This document shows, in pieces, positions 33,456 to 45,012 of a DNA stretch of 64,000 nt; the first letter of the stretch is position 1; each line of letters opens with the position of its first letter. The notes below the pieces were generated by a model. That model had not been told where the DNA came from, did no database searches, and was given only the letters and a program-made list of their open reading frames with translations. The DNA is taken from contig MU119327.1 in the NCBI GenBank assembly GCA_014904845.1, forward strand, positions 82,427-146,426, written 5' to 3'. This DNA comes from Acephala macrosclerotiorum. Taxonomy: Eukaryota; Ascomycota; Leotiomycetes; Helotiales; Mollisiaceae. The translations under genes were made by a program, and so were the position numbers.

Positions 33456-35087
33456 CTAAGAATATGGCCAATTGGAGTTGGCCGACACAACGTACGTATG
33501 GCCTCTCCTTCCAGTGTCCGGCCTATAATCATGCCAACAAGTTAAGATTGTACCCTCAGTCACTTTCGATGGTGTTCTGGGTCGCACTTTCTCAGCCTTA
33601 AATACCACAGGTTGGAAAAGGTGCATAAATGTAGACTCGAAGATCAACTTCCCAGACTTATCCTTCTTGAACTTGGATTCTCCTTGCCATTGATCGCTCC
33701 CATCCACAGTGGTGAAGATATCGGTTCTCCCCCTCCATCTGATGTACCACTCATTCTGACCTTGCGGAGAGTCGCCTGGCCAGCAACCTGATTGAAGAAC
33801 ACATTCCTGCTCGAATTTCTTGAGCGTGTCTGGATGATTTGAGATTGGGCCGTTCTTGGGGCTAAAACGCATGACACCCCATAATTCCTTCCCAAAATCG
33901 AATGTTGCCCAGAGTTGTCGAGACACTCGGGTGTGAAGAGGATTGTTGGAAATGCGAAATGTCATCGTCAAAGGAGCCTCATCATCCACTCCCAGACATT
34001 CCCTGAGCCAAGGCGAATCTTTGACTTCCCAATGACCTGCTACGTCCCAGGACCAATCCGGAGGAGTTTCTATAACCTTTTTGAAGCCCCTGGCACCTGG
34101 TATGACTTGTTGAGGGACCGAATCTAGTTGCCGAGAAATCAAATTTCGCTCCTGTTCGGCCTTTGTACCTCCTCGGGGAGCCGGTTTGTCGCTCTGAGCT
34201 GAAGCAGGCTTGCCTCGCCCCCGCCGTGCTTTTCGAGCTGGGACATTCTCCAATTCGGATTTTACCTGGGGACCTGACTCCAAATCATCAGAATCGTCAT
34301 CCGAGTCTTCCCAGTCAGTATTCCACAATGCACCCCACTTGTCTTTCAGGGACGAAGGTGAGCATGCTTCTTCTGTGAGGTTCGCAGTCTTCAAAGCATC
34401 GAACAGAAATATGTTTCCGTCGTAAGCCCAACAGAAAACTATCTTCAAGCCACGGAAGTCTTCCGTACTAGACGGAACGTCTCGCATGAACTCCACTGCG
34501 CAGTTAATTTCATCCTCTCCGCCAACATGTTTGTCTACCAATAAGCCTCCTGCCTTGCCTCTCCATCTCATAAGCCATGTCTTATAATCTGGACCAGGTT
34601 CTATGTTCCGTCTCAAAGAACATGCTCGCTCAAATGCAGCCAACTTTATAGTGTCATTGGGTTTGGAACCCGGGGGTTTTCTGGGACAAAGTCGCATAAT
34701 GCCTTGGACTTCCCCAAACCGAAAATCTGCGTACCATTGGGAATCATCTGGCTCGTGTGTTGAGTGGAAAAGCTTAAAGGAGAAGCCTTTGAATTTGAGT
34801 TTAAATTTTGGCTTCATGTGGACGTAACAATTGGTAATCTTGTAGACTCCCTCCACGTCCCACGATGCTGCCAGCGCATCTGCATTGCGAGCAGCGATGA
34901 AAGAAGATGTTGTAGCAGGCCGTTTCGACTTTTGAGCGGCAGCATCGACCTCTTTGCCCTTCTTGCTCGAGTCGTCGCTGAGTGGTCGTTTCAAGGAATT
35001 TGTGGATTTCGGCTGAAGTGCGGTAGAGGTGGTCGACATGCTGGCGTCTAAAGGAGCTTGCTTCTTGCTCCGAGTTACTCGAGGCAT
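33456..35087 (-). CDS. unknown 543-aa protein with a duplicated W/G-rich domain
   Basis: Single ORF, start chosen at MPRVTRSKKQAP (basic, low-complexity N-terminus, likely nuclear). The frame is open upstream to 35279, but that part overlaps the divergent promoter. Two copies of one domain are visible. Copy 1 (about residues 75-200) has WDVEGVYKITN, then WYADFRFGEVQGIMRLCP, then TWLMRWRGKAGG. Copy 2 (about 330-460) has WDVAGHWEVKD, then LWATFDFGKELWGVMRFSP, then EWYIRWRGRTD. A linker rich in acid, then Arg/Gly and Lys/Ala, separates them. No enzyme motif was recognised. It may be a fungal beta-rich domain of unknown function. It is divergent from CLP1 across 256 bp. Confidence 0.72.
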   Translation of the reverse strand: MPRVTRSKKQAPLDASMSTTSTALQPKSTNSLKRPLSDDSSKKGKEVDAAAQKSKRPATTSSFIAARNADALAASWDVEGVYKITNCYVHMKPKFKLKFKGFSFKLFHSTHEPDDSQWYADFRFGEVQGIMRLCPRKPPGSKPNDTIKLAAFERACSLRRNIEPGPDYKTWLMRWRGKAGGLLVDKHVGGEDEINCAVEFMRDVPSSTEDFRGLKIVFCWAYDGNIFLFDALKTANLTEEACSPSSLKDKWGALWNTDWEDSDDDSDDLESGPQVKSELENVPARKARRGRGKPASAQSDKPAPRGGTKAEQERNLISRQLDSVPQQVIPGARGFKKVIETPPDWSWDVAGHWEVKDSPWLRECLGVDDEAPLTMTFRISNNPLHTRVSRQLWATFDFGKELWGVMRFSPKNGPISNHPDTLKKFEQECVLQSGCWPGDSPQGQNEWYIRWRGRTDIFTTVDGSDQWQGESKFKKDKSGKLIFESTFMHLFQPVVFKAEKVRPRTPSKVTEGTILTCWHDYRPDTGRRGHTYVVSANSNWPYS

Positions 35088-35343
35088 TTTGGCACCTGTT
35101 TGAAATATATTCCCACCGAATAATGGCTGACTGCTGTGGGTAAAAGTCCCCGATGAATTGAAATTTGGAATGTTGATGAATGCTACGCGACGACGCGGCA
35201 TCGAAAGTAAATAAAAACACGAAGTCACAGAAAACATCAAACCGCCCCCACAAGGCTGAAGCTCAAGACCCCTGCTCACCTAGCCTTAAAGCCTATTATT
35301 CTCCCCAGCGAACAACCAAACCTCGAATAACGACCAAGAAGAA

Positions 35344-36922
35344 ATGTCGATTCCAGGTCTGGGACAAGCTGCGCCGGCGGTGAGCATTCAAATATCATGT
35401 GCGAGAGGTTGGCACTAACTGAGAAAATAGGCTGCGTTCTCTGCCCCAATTTTCGAAGCACCAGTAGCTGCCCACGAGCTTCAAGCAAACTCAGAATGGC
35501 GCTTTGAAGTCGAAATCGGAGAGAAAATCGATGTCAGAGTACGAGAACCCCCTTCGACTTAAATTCCAAGCTGACGAGGTTCTAGATCCTCTCAGGAACG
35601 GCAGAGATATTCGGAACAGAACTCGCAGTCAACCACCTCTACACATTCCGCGGAATCAAGTCCTCAATATACACCTGGCATGGTTGCAGGATAGAAGTGA
35701 CAGGGACATGCGAGGAGTACACAGCAGAGGAGACGCCGATGACACAGTATGTCAATACACATTTCGCCTTAGAGAAGTTGCGAGACGAGGCAGCGCAGAA
35801 TGGACGTGAGGGCCCGAGAGTGCTGGTGGTTGGACCAACGAATGCAGGAAAGACGAGCTTAGTGAAGCTGCTGACGGCATATGCGTTGCGAATGGGACGG
35901 CAGCCTATGGTCATCAATACCGATAATAGAGAAGGGTTACTGTCAATTCCTGGAACCTTGACTGCAACGCCGTTTGCTTCGATTATTGATGTGGAGCAGG
36001 GTTGGGGAAGCAGTCCTACGAGTACATCCAGTCCGATACCTGTCAAGCTACCTTTATGTTATTACTATGGATCACCAAGTCCGGAGGACAATACGAAGCT
36101 GTACAAGCCACTTATCACAAGGTTGGCATTGGCAGCTACCAGCAGATTGACGGACGACCCAGCTATCAGATCAACAGGGATGATCATTGATACTCCAGGG
36201 GTCATAAGTCAAGGCAAGGGAGGATTTGACCTAATATCACATATTGTATCAGAGTTCTCAGGTCAGTACAAACTAAGTACTTGCTTTGGACGACTCGCTG
36301 ACATCTTTACACAGTCAATACCGTGCTTGTGATTGGCTCAGAGAGATTACATAGCGAAATGCTTCGAAAGTTCTCGACATACCGCACAAGTACTGGCGAA
36401 ACAATCACTCTTGTCAAGCTCGACAAATCTGGTGGTTGCGTTGATCGAGATGATACATTCATGCACCAAACCAACGAAGCAGCTATCAAGGAGTACTTCT
36501 TCGGCAATGCCAGAACGACGCTCAGCCCTCATACCCAGACCGTAGGCTACGATGACCTCCTGATATACAAGATCCGGGAAGGTAATCTGCCAGCTCCCCC
36601 TATCTTAGAACTAAGCTGACAATTGATAGCACACGTAAACTCATTCCTTCCCGGTGGAGTCGAGGAAACAGAGCAAGGACTCTTCGAGAAGGCGGAACCC
36701 AACCCCTCGATGCAGCACTGCATACTTGCAGTAATGTATGCTTCGGTGAACGATTCCCAGGATACAGTCAGGGATGCTAGCGTAATGGGGTTTGTGTACG
36801 TAGCAGAAGTGGATGAAACAAAGCGAAGATTGAGGGTCTTGCAACCAATGAATACCAGAATCGCTGATAGACCATTGATTTGGGGCAGCTGGCCAGAAGC
36901 TGCTGTGAGTCTGGTGGGTTAA
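35344..36922 (+). CDS. CLP1: mRNA cleavage and polyadenylation factor Clp1
   Basis: Five exons (35344-35379, 35431-35538, 35586-36261, 36315-36581, 36630-36922) give 459 aa. The N-terminal domain has ILSGTAEIFGTELA. The Walker A loop is GPTNAGKTSLVK at about residue 120. A central NTPase domain includes INTDNREGLLSIPGTLTA and MIIDTPGVISQGKGG. The C-terminal domain ends with LRVLQPMNTRIADRPLIWG. Clp1 is the ATP-binding scaffold of cleavage factor IA, bridging Pcf11 to the 3'-end processing complex. Fungal orthologues bind ATP but mostly lack the RNA kinase activity of the human protein. Length and motif spacing are normal. Confidence 0.95.
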
Positions 36923-37266
36923 TTAATGATACCTCTTTGCGAAAAAGACTCGTTTACTTTTCCATTCGTGTCCATTAAATTATGATGTTCTGAAAATTAG
37001 AATCACTTCGTCACTTTCGGACAAGTTCCATAGGAGAGTATTGATTTGTGATTCGCGAATTATATCCGATTCCAATGTCCCAAACAACCAAGTACAATAC
37101 AATGTAGGATGTCCTGAACGCCTGTCACTCGCCGGTGCAATCGTTCAGTCCATCGTTACACGTTCCATCATGAAAACACCCGTAATGCTCGTCTTTCCTC
37201 TGTTCCTTTTCGTCTCTCATCCTTCTCTCTCCCAAGCCCCTACTCCCCTGAATGTACGTGAATGTC
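36923..37266. other. convergent spacer CLP1 / PMP3-like gene
   Basis: 344 bp between two 3' ends. No gene was seen. Confidence 0.5.
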
Positions 37267-37725
37267 TTAGTCACTCGTCTGAATCTTGTTATCGCCCTTC
37301 ACAGCCTGCTCATAGCTCGGTGGCACCGCGCCGTTACTCGACCCCTCAGCAGCATTCGACCACGTCCCATTCGCCTCCTGATGAACCTGCGGAGCCATCG
37401 TTGCCGTCGTCCCATAACCCTGTGCCGCTCCACCGCCCTGTTGTCTTCCTCCAGCAGGAACTCTGTGACTGCCTCCATTCGGGCTCGAGACCACAATATA
37501 CGTTACACGAGCTCCTTCCGCATCTCCCGGAATAGGCTCGTAGTAATCTGGTTCAGGGAATTTGGCGATAATGTACCAGGCGTGCAGAAGGCCGGGGATG
37601 TAGCCTAGCATGCAGAGACAGATATTAATGAGGGAATCGGCGCTGCAGATGCCGGTTTTGACCCAGACGGCGAGGGGTGGGAAGAGGATGGCAATGAGAC
37701 CGAGGAAGATGTCTGCGGAGCACAT
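37267..37725 (-). CDS. PMP3/SNA family small membrane protein with PY motif
   Basis: 152 aa, no intron. The start chosen is MCSADIFLGLIAILFPPLAVW, the usual PMP3/UPF0057 beginning; the frame is open further upstream but is not protein-like there. Two hydrophobic helices (IFLGLIAILFPPLAVWV and INICLCMLGYIPGLLHAWYII) are followed by the conserved AWYIIAKFPEPDY. Unlike the about 55-aa PMP3 core, it has a long hydrophilic Gly/Gln/Ala tail that ends AVPPSYEQAVKGD. PPSY is a PPxY ligand for the WW domains of Rsp5-type ubiquitin ligases, as in yeast Sna3/Sna4, which are sorted to the vacuole. Localisation to endosome or vacuole is inference. Confidence 0.87.
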   Translation of the reverse strand: MCSADIFLGLIAILFPPLAVWVKTGICSADSLINICLCMLGYIPGLLHAWYIIAKFPEPDYYEPIPGDAEGARVTYIVVSSPNGGSHRVPAGGRQQGGGAAQGYGTTATMAPQVHQEANGTWSNAAEGSSNGAVPPSYEQAVKGDNKIQTSD

Positions 37726-38082
37726 TTTGAGGGTTTGTAGGTATTGAGATTCGATTCTTTGATGCCGGAGTGCGCCGGATGTATTTGTTGTTTTTGATGG
37801 GGTAGTAATTCGAGTGTATCTGAGTCGAAGACGAAGAGAGTGTGATGGGGTTCGTATGGTTCTTAAGACAAATGAGTGGCACGATGCGTCTTGTGATTGT
37901 GATGCCTGAAGATGACGCCTCTCGGTAGTACTTCTTCCTCTTTGGCGGTGGCTGAGTCGGAATAAGGCGCTAGTGGTGCTACCCCACGCTAATCGATAAA
38001 GAAAGGCGACAATCAGGCACAAAAAAAGCTTCTAGGTCGGAAGTGCGTCAACAACAAAGTCAACGTCGATAAAATTGTCAAA
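37726..38082. other. divergent promoter region, PMP3-like gene and RPC37
   Basis: 357 bp between two divergent starts. No gene was seen. Confidence 0.5.
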
Positions 38083-39216
38083 ATGGCGGATGTCGAAATG
38101 GAGGATCCGGATCCCATCAGAGCATCATACGATGTCTTCATCAAACCTCATATGTCCGGTACTCGACAAGTCTACATCCTCCAATTCTCGAACCGTGACT
38201 CGAGACAGCATTACTCTGCGGCGCACGACTCACAGCCCTTGAATATGCGCGTGAAGCCCACTGCCGGTATGGTCGAGATTGATGTTCCTATGGATGTCAG
38301 ACATAATTACGATAAGGACAAGGGCGTCAAATGGGGTGGTGCAATGAAGAAGAGCAAAGCAAACCATGGTCTTCCAGGTGGATTTGGAATTGGTGGATCA
38401 ATCGCGTCCGCAAGGGGAAAACAGAAGAATATGTCAGAGGTGGATGAAGAGCAACAAAGGATCCTAGATGACTTCGAATTCGCTGTTAAGAGCGAGCAAG
38501 TCTTGGTCAAGCAGACATTGGGCGGACAGACGGTTCCAAATGAAGAAAATACACCACAGTATATGATTGGGACCTTCCAAAAGGGTAAGTCTCCTTGTCT
38601 CAATCACTGGAGTATTCGCTGACATTGGCTTCCAGATCAATTGCATCTTACGCCTGTTGACAATATTGTCCAGATGCGACCACAATTCCACCACATCGAT
38701 GCTCAATCCGAGGCAGACCGAGTCGGTCGTCGAGCTGAAGCCGGTCCAGGAAGAGCAACAGAAGCTCGAGCTGTCCATATGATTGTTAAAAACGCTATGG
38801 ACGGTGAAGAAGAGTCAAGTGATACCATGGCTCAGCGAATCTCAACAGCTCAAGCTGAACAATGGAAGAGCCATCGATTCGTCGACGAAATGGAGGACGA
38901 GGCTTGGAAGGCTTATGAGGAGAACCTGTTTGTGGGAGCTAGATTTGGGATTCAAGGAGAAGGTGCAGAAACCAGTGATCTTTTGGCGAACTTACCCACC
39001 TTAAAGAGTAACTTGGATGATGGCGAGTATCTGGACCACATCAGTGCTCCACGAGATGCTGCCAAGTTGTCGAGAAGCAAGAAAATCCCCAAGAGCAAGA
39101 AAGGCAAGGAAAAGGAGACTGCTACTACCGAGACTGTGGAGAGTGATACATCAAGTACGCTCTCGGATTCCTCCGGTGATGAAGGCGACGACGGCGAAGC
39201 AATTGCTGCCTCTTAA
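38083..39216 (+). CDS. RPC37: RNA polymerase III subunit Rpc37 (RPC5)
   Basis: Two exons (38083-38584, 38636-39216) give 360 aa. The N-terminal part matches the RPC5/Sin domain: DPIRASYDVFIKP, then VYILQFSNRDSRQHYS, then PTAGMVEIDVPMDVRHNYDK. The exon join gives GTFQKDQLHLTPVDNIVQMRPQFHHID, a conserved RPC5 segment. The C-terminus is Lys/Glu/Ser-rich and probably disordered. In yeast, Rpc37 pairs with Rpc53 as a TFIIF-like module needed for Pol III termination and re-initiation. Confidence 0.9.
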
Positions 39217-39618
39217 CGATTATTTGTTCTTGCATGCATTTTCTGGAGCAAAAAAAGGAAAAGATACCCCGCATAGCTGAGAGCTTGCAAATGTATAGGA
39301 AATTAAGAAAACTGCACATTTCTAGGTATGGCTTCCAAGTGAAACAATTGTCAACTCTCAGAGAGAACCTTCGTCAAATTATGCTCCTTATTTTGACTTT
39401 CAGACAAAGAGCTCGCGTGCAGCGGTCCATACCCCCTGCCCTACCCTTGGTTTGCTCGGAGAAATACCTATCTTAACGCCGAAGCCACTGGAATTTACGA
39501 TAAGAATCGAGCTCGCGATACCTCAACTCCAGGCGTCATCAAACGTAGAGAGCTTACTCAAGTTCTCAATAACTTCACCGCACAATTGCATTTTTGCTCA
39601 CAATTGCGGTCCTCCAAT
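39217..39618. other. spacer RPC37-DDB1
   Basis: 402 bp. Holds the RPC37 3' UTR and the DDB1 promoter. Nothing else was seen. Confidence 0.5.
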
Positions 39619-42600
39619 ATGGCATATCTTGCCCCCATACACCGGCCCAGCAGCGTTCGCCATGCGCTCAGGCTTAATCTTCTGGATCCGGACGTAGAAT
39701 GTTTAGTTATTGCGTAGGGATCACTTCAAGCCTCTGAAGCTTCTACTGACCTATTCTACAGCAAAGGGCCTCGATTAGAGATATGGCAAGCAAACGAAAA
39801 GGACTTTGTCATGACCGAATCACATCAGATCTATGGCACCATCTCCATGCTCGCGAAGATTCGACCCATCGGCAGCTCGACAGACCTCCTCTTTGTTGGC
39901 ACACAACAATTCCAATACTTTACAATAGGTTTCGATCCAGAGACACAGCGCTTAGAGACAAAGCAAAGATTTGAAGATGTGGCAGATAAATATCTGCGGG
40001 ATACGCAAAGCAGAGACCTATGTCTTGTTGACCCTACGGGAAAGTACCTGGTCTTGGAACTTTTTGAGGGAGTGTTAAATCTCATCAAAATTCTGAAGCC
40101 ACGGAAAGGTCGACAGGGAGATTTGGAAGCACCGCATCAGGTTCGCATCACGGAGACCAAGGTTCGCTCCATGGTATTCCTCCACACCGAGACGAAATCG
40201 CCCAAGCTTGCTTTCCTGATCTCTGATCCAAAGACTGGGGAAGTACGATTAGTCGCCTATAGGCTTGTAGATGATAAGTCGGTGTACTCGAATTTCGATC
40301 CTATCAAACACCGGGAAAATGATATTGGTGACTTGGATATTGGTGCTAGCCACCTTATACCAGTCTCGAAAGGAGACGCAAACGACAAGAGGTACATTGT
40401 CCGCCATTCGACTGTTGCAAAGGCGCATCTCGGTGGTGTTATTATTGTTGGAGAGACAAAGTTCACATACCTAGACGATGAGAGCAAAGCTACAGTGGAG
40501 CACGCCCTGGACGAAGCTTCAGTCTTTGTGGCCTGGGAGCAACTCAATAATTTGACTTACATCTTAGGAGACGAATTCGGCGGTCTCCACTTACTGACCA
40601 TCCAAGTCGATGGCCAGGAAGTGCATGGTATGAAGCTACAAAAGATAGGCAAAGCAGCCAAGGCCACGGTCATGGTACACCTTGGGGATGGATTTGTCTT
40701 CATTGGTTCCCATGAAGGCGATTCTCAATTCGTCCAGTTGAACATTGAAGCTGCACTGTCCGCCTCACCAACAATGGACGATGAAAAGAAGACTCCTCTC
40801 AAATTAATACAGACAATGTCAAATATCGCCCCCGTGTTGGACTTTGCAGTCATGGACATGGGTGGGCGAGAAGGAGAAACCCTATCAAATGAGTACTCTA
40901 CTGGTCAGGCTCGAATAGTTACCGGAAGTGGTGTTTATGAATCAGGAAGCTTTAGGAGTGTCAGAAGTGGTGTCGGTCTAGATGACATTGGTATCATGGC
41001 CGATGATATGATTGATATCAGAGGTGTTTGGTCACTTCGATCGAGTTCGAAGTCAGAATATGACGATACGTTGGTTGTGTCAACACCTGTTGAGACTCGA
41101 ATATTCAGGTTTGACAACGAGGATATCGAAGAAGTTGCCGATTTCAGAGGAATGTCGGTTGACGAGGAGACTCTACTGGCGATGACCTTGCCAAATGGGG
41201 ATATCATACAAATCACGAGCCGTTTTGTACGAAAGCTTGGACAAGGTCCTCAATATGTTGCTGCGGAATGGCCTGCACCACCAGACCAAATCATCACCAC
41301 TGCATCAGCGAGCGGGTACGCTGTTCTGGTATCATGCAATGGTGTCACTCTCCATTCATTATCCATTGAATTAGGCCTTCAAGAGATAGCAGTGCAAAAT
41401 CTCCAGGAAGGTGATCAGGTAGCTTGCATATATACCTCGAACGAGTTCCCTGATATAGGAGTTGTTGGTTTCTGGAACTCTGGCACCATCTCTATCCTGA
41501 ACCTGGTAGACCTGGACATCATATTTTCACAAGATATCCGTCGGAAGAATGATGCTTCGATACCAAGAAACGTTGCTTTGACACAAGTCTTGCCACGGTC
41601 CATTTCAGGCCCTACTCTATTCGTTGCGATGGAAGACGGTATTGTGTTGACCTTCAATGTTGACCAGCAATTTCACTTGTCGGGCAGGAAGAGTATAGTC
41701 CTAGGCACCCAACAAGCTCGATTTCATATTCTGCCACGACCCGACGGACTCTCCAATGTCTTCGCAACATGTGAGCACCCCAGCTTAATTTACGGTTCCG
41801 AAGGTCGGATCGTCTATTCTGCTGTCACAGCAGATAATGCTGTATGTGTCTGTCCATTCGACGCCGAAGCATACCCAAATTGCATTGGTCTCGCCGTCGG
41901 TGGCACTCTCAAGATCTGCAAAGTCGACTCGGAGAGAAGAACGCATATTAAATCAATGCCATTAGGAATGACAATCCGGAGGTTAGCATATTCTCCGAGC
42001 GAACGAGCCTTTGGAATCGGTTGTATCAGCCGAAAGTTAGTCAAAGGCGAGGAGGTAGTCGAGAACACTTTCCAACTCGTCGAAGATATGATGTTCGGAC
42101 AACTGGGCAAGCCATACGTTCTTGATGCCAGAAACGGTCCCGAGGTTATTGACTGCGTTATCTGCGCCGAGTTACCCATCTCAGATACGATGGACGAGCC
42201 AGCAGAACGATTCATCATAGGCACTACTTTCCTTTCGAACGAGCTAGCAGAACCAAATCAACGGGGTCGAATCCTAGTCTTTGGCATAGATGCCCAAAAG
42301 ACACCTTACCTCGTCACAAGTCTCACACTTAAGTGCGCATGTCGACGTCTAGCTATGCTAGGTAACAAGATCGTTGCTGTGTTATACAAGACGGTTGTGG
42401 TATATAACTACAACGAAGCCAGCACTCCACAACTCATCAAAGCAGCTACCTACCGCTGCGCAACTGTCCCCATCGATATCGCGGTAACGGGAAACACGGT
42501 CGCGATTGCGGATATGATGCAATCGCTCTCCATCGTTGAGTTCCAACCAGGCAAAGACGGGCTCCCAGATAGGTTGGAACAAGTAGCGAGAGACTATACT

Positions 42601-43223
42601 CCTTGTTGGTCTACGGCTGTGACAGACATTGACGACGATGCCTATCTTGAAAGTGATCATGATGGGAACCTTCAAGTCTTCTTGAGGAATAGAGAAGGCC
42701 CGACAGCAGAAGATAGAAAGAGATTGAGGAATGTGGGTGAATTGCATCTGGGAGAGCAGGTCAATGTTATCAGACGGATACAAGTCGAGCCAGGTCCAAA
42801 TGCTGTCGTAGTTCCGAAGGCGTTTATGGCTACGGTATGTCCCCCCTTCCCTCATTACCTTCCTTTATCTCGTCCCCTCGATCGCCTCCCCCCTCCCAAA
42901 CAGCCAAGCCTAACACTCCCAAGACAGAAGGCTCTATCTACCTCCTCTCCCTAATAACCCCCAAATCCATAACCCTTCTCCTAGAACTCCAAAAACGTCT
43001 CTCAACCACAATCACCACCCTCGGCGATATCAATTTCATGCGCTACCGTCGCTACCGTAATTCTCAACGGGAAAGTCCTGAACCGGTTAGGTTTGTGGAT
43101 GGAGAGTTGATTGAGAGATTTTTGGATTTGGGGGAGGAAACGCAGGAGGAGGTTGCTAGGGGACTGGGCCCCGGGGTGGAGGATTTGAGGAGTTTGGTTG
43201 AGGAGTTGAAGAGACTTCACTAG
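39619..43223 (+). CDS. DDB1: DNA damage-binding protein 1, CUL4 adaptor
   Basis: Three exons (39619-39713, 39762-42834, 42924-43223) give 1155 aa. The start MAYLAPIHRPSSVRHALRLN is the conserved DDB1 N-terminus, and the first join gives CLVIAKGPRLEIW. The MMS1_N/RSE1 first propeller is followed by VAAEWPAPPDQIITTASAS and, in the third propeller, RILVFGIDAQKTPYLVTSL. The CPSF_A C-terminal region has ATTEGSIYLLSLI and ends with DLRSLVEELKRLH. DDB1 links CUL4-RING ubiquitin ligase to DCAF substrate receptors for nucleotide-excision repair and replication control. The 3073-nt exon is open throughout. The alternatives, CPSF160 or RSE1, have different N-termini. Confidence 0.93.
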
Positions 43224-43701
43224 CTGCCTTCGTGCAGTTGGAGGTTAGATTGGGGACGTGGGTAGAAAGAAGGGAATGAGGTGAGGTGGGACAGAACAAG
43301 TGCTAGGGAGAGAGAATGCGATGAACATGGTAGATGTGCGGTGTACAATGAGGAAACGTCTTGGTGAGTGGAAATTTGCAGCATTTCGCTGGCGTTCACA
43401 TCATCAGAGGGGTACCAGAGAGCATGAGGCCGGCGTTCTGATTCAGATGAGACATGAGATAACGCAAAAATGACCAGAAAGAAGACCAAGAACCAGACTT
43501 GATAGTTACGCTAGACAAAATGGTATGGTGTTGCAAAATCATTCTATCAAACTCATCATAAAATGTCATGGCAAAATCATTCATTGAGATTCAGTCTATG
43601 AAGCTCATCATGCAGACCACATACGTAGCTATCCGCCAAACACCTTCAATGATATCTTTCTCTCGTGTGCTCAAGTCAAACTTACCGTGTCTAATAGCCA
43701 C
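43224..43701. other. convergent spacer DDB1 / HIBADH
   Basis: 478 bp between two 3' ends. Short ORFs only. Confidence 0.5.
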
Positions 43702-45012
43702 CTACTCAGCACCTCCAAGATACCTATAAACAACCGAGAAATCCCTCCCCTTGCAATCTTCCCGCTGCTCAGCAGCTTCATAAACCTCCTTGGCTCGATC
43801 ACCAAGCTCGAGCTTTGCGCCAGCTTCCCGAGCTGCAATGATAGCAAGACCGAGATCCTTTTTCATCAAACTCAGTCCAAAACCGCCACTGTAGTCCCGA
43901 CTAGCGGGAGCTCCATCTACAACACCCTTGACGGGATTGTTGACGCTGCTTGGCCAGCATCTGCCAGTACTGATGTTGATCAAATTCCCTAGTACGATGG
44001 GATCAAGGCCCCATTTCATGCCCAGGTTCATGGCTTCAGCTGTAGCGATATTGTTGATCGCAAGCAGATAATTATTCGCCAACTTCCCCGAAAGACCAGC
44101 TCCTTGAGCTCCACAATGCAATACTTTCTTGCCCATCATCAAAAGGATGGGCTCGACGCGTGAGACAAGCTCATCAGGAGCTCCGAGCATAAATGTCAAT
44201 GTACCCGCAGTAGCTCCTACTACGCCTCCTGACATAGGAGCATCGACGAATCTGCCTTGCTGTGTGCTATGGACTGCGTTCGCTACTTCTCTTGAAGAGG
44301 CGGGGTCAATTGTTGAGCAGTCGATGAAGAGGCGGCTGGGATTTGGGATGTGGGCTTCAGAAAGGGGAGGTTTGAGGATGTGGCCGAATACGTTCTTGAC
44401 GTGAGAAGGTTCGGGGAGGACCGTAATTGTGGTTTCCTATTCAATGCCAGGTTAACAATTGCTTGTCTATGGGTATTGAGATTGATGAGGTAGCGGTTAA
44501 AGAAATATCAGAGGATTGGCTTTATTGTATAATTTTAAAATCATGAGAAGGCCATCCTTGCGGATGACCCCAACTTAGAATTCATGGATAGAACAAACTC
44601 ATCACATAAGGAGTGCGGGGTATGACAGCGGGATAGGAATGTATCCCTTGGAGAAAACGTACAGAATCTTCAGCGGCATCTCGAACGTTGCCGGCTGCTT
44701 GAACAGCAGCTCCGCTTGTCAATGCTTTGGTATCATTTGTGAATCGCTCGACCATCTGCGGGTTGATATCATAAACCTTCATCGTATCGGAGGAGGGAAG
44801 CTTGGCTTGGAGATTTCTGGCCATATTGTATCCTATCGCCCTTGTCAGAAAATGAAGCAATTCGCAAGGTTGCGAATGCACAAACCCATTTGGCCGAGGC
44901 CTATGAACCCCCATTGAGCCTGTCTTGAGGTCGAAGCTGTGAAGCTTCGACGCTGGACAGATCTTAATGCTGCCCGTACAGCAGGAGCAGATATTCTGAC
45001 ATTCGACCTCAT
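43702..45012 (-). CDS. 3-hydroxyisobutyrate dehydrogenase, mitochondrial
   Basis: Three exons (45012-44886, 44832-44663, 44436-43702) give 343 aa. The start MRSNVRISAPAVRAALRSVQ gives an Arg/Ala/Ser-rich, acid-free mitochondrial presequence. The dinucleotide-binding motif GFIGLGQMGYNMARNL is split by intron 1 exactly at its last glycine. Further HIBADH family signatures: DAPMSGGVVGATAGTLTFM in the substrate loop, GAGLSGKLANN with the catalytic Lys, and DYSGGFGLSLMKKDLGLA. The enzyme oxidises 3-hydroxyisobutyrate to methylmalonate semialdehyde in valine catabolism, using NAD+. The length is typical. Confidence 0.92.

Noticed and set aside
37041..37608. Plus-strand ORFs of 118-164 codons
   Set aside because: Antisense to the PMP3-like gene and its tail, with no protein character.
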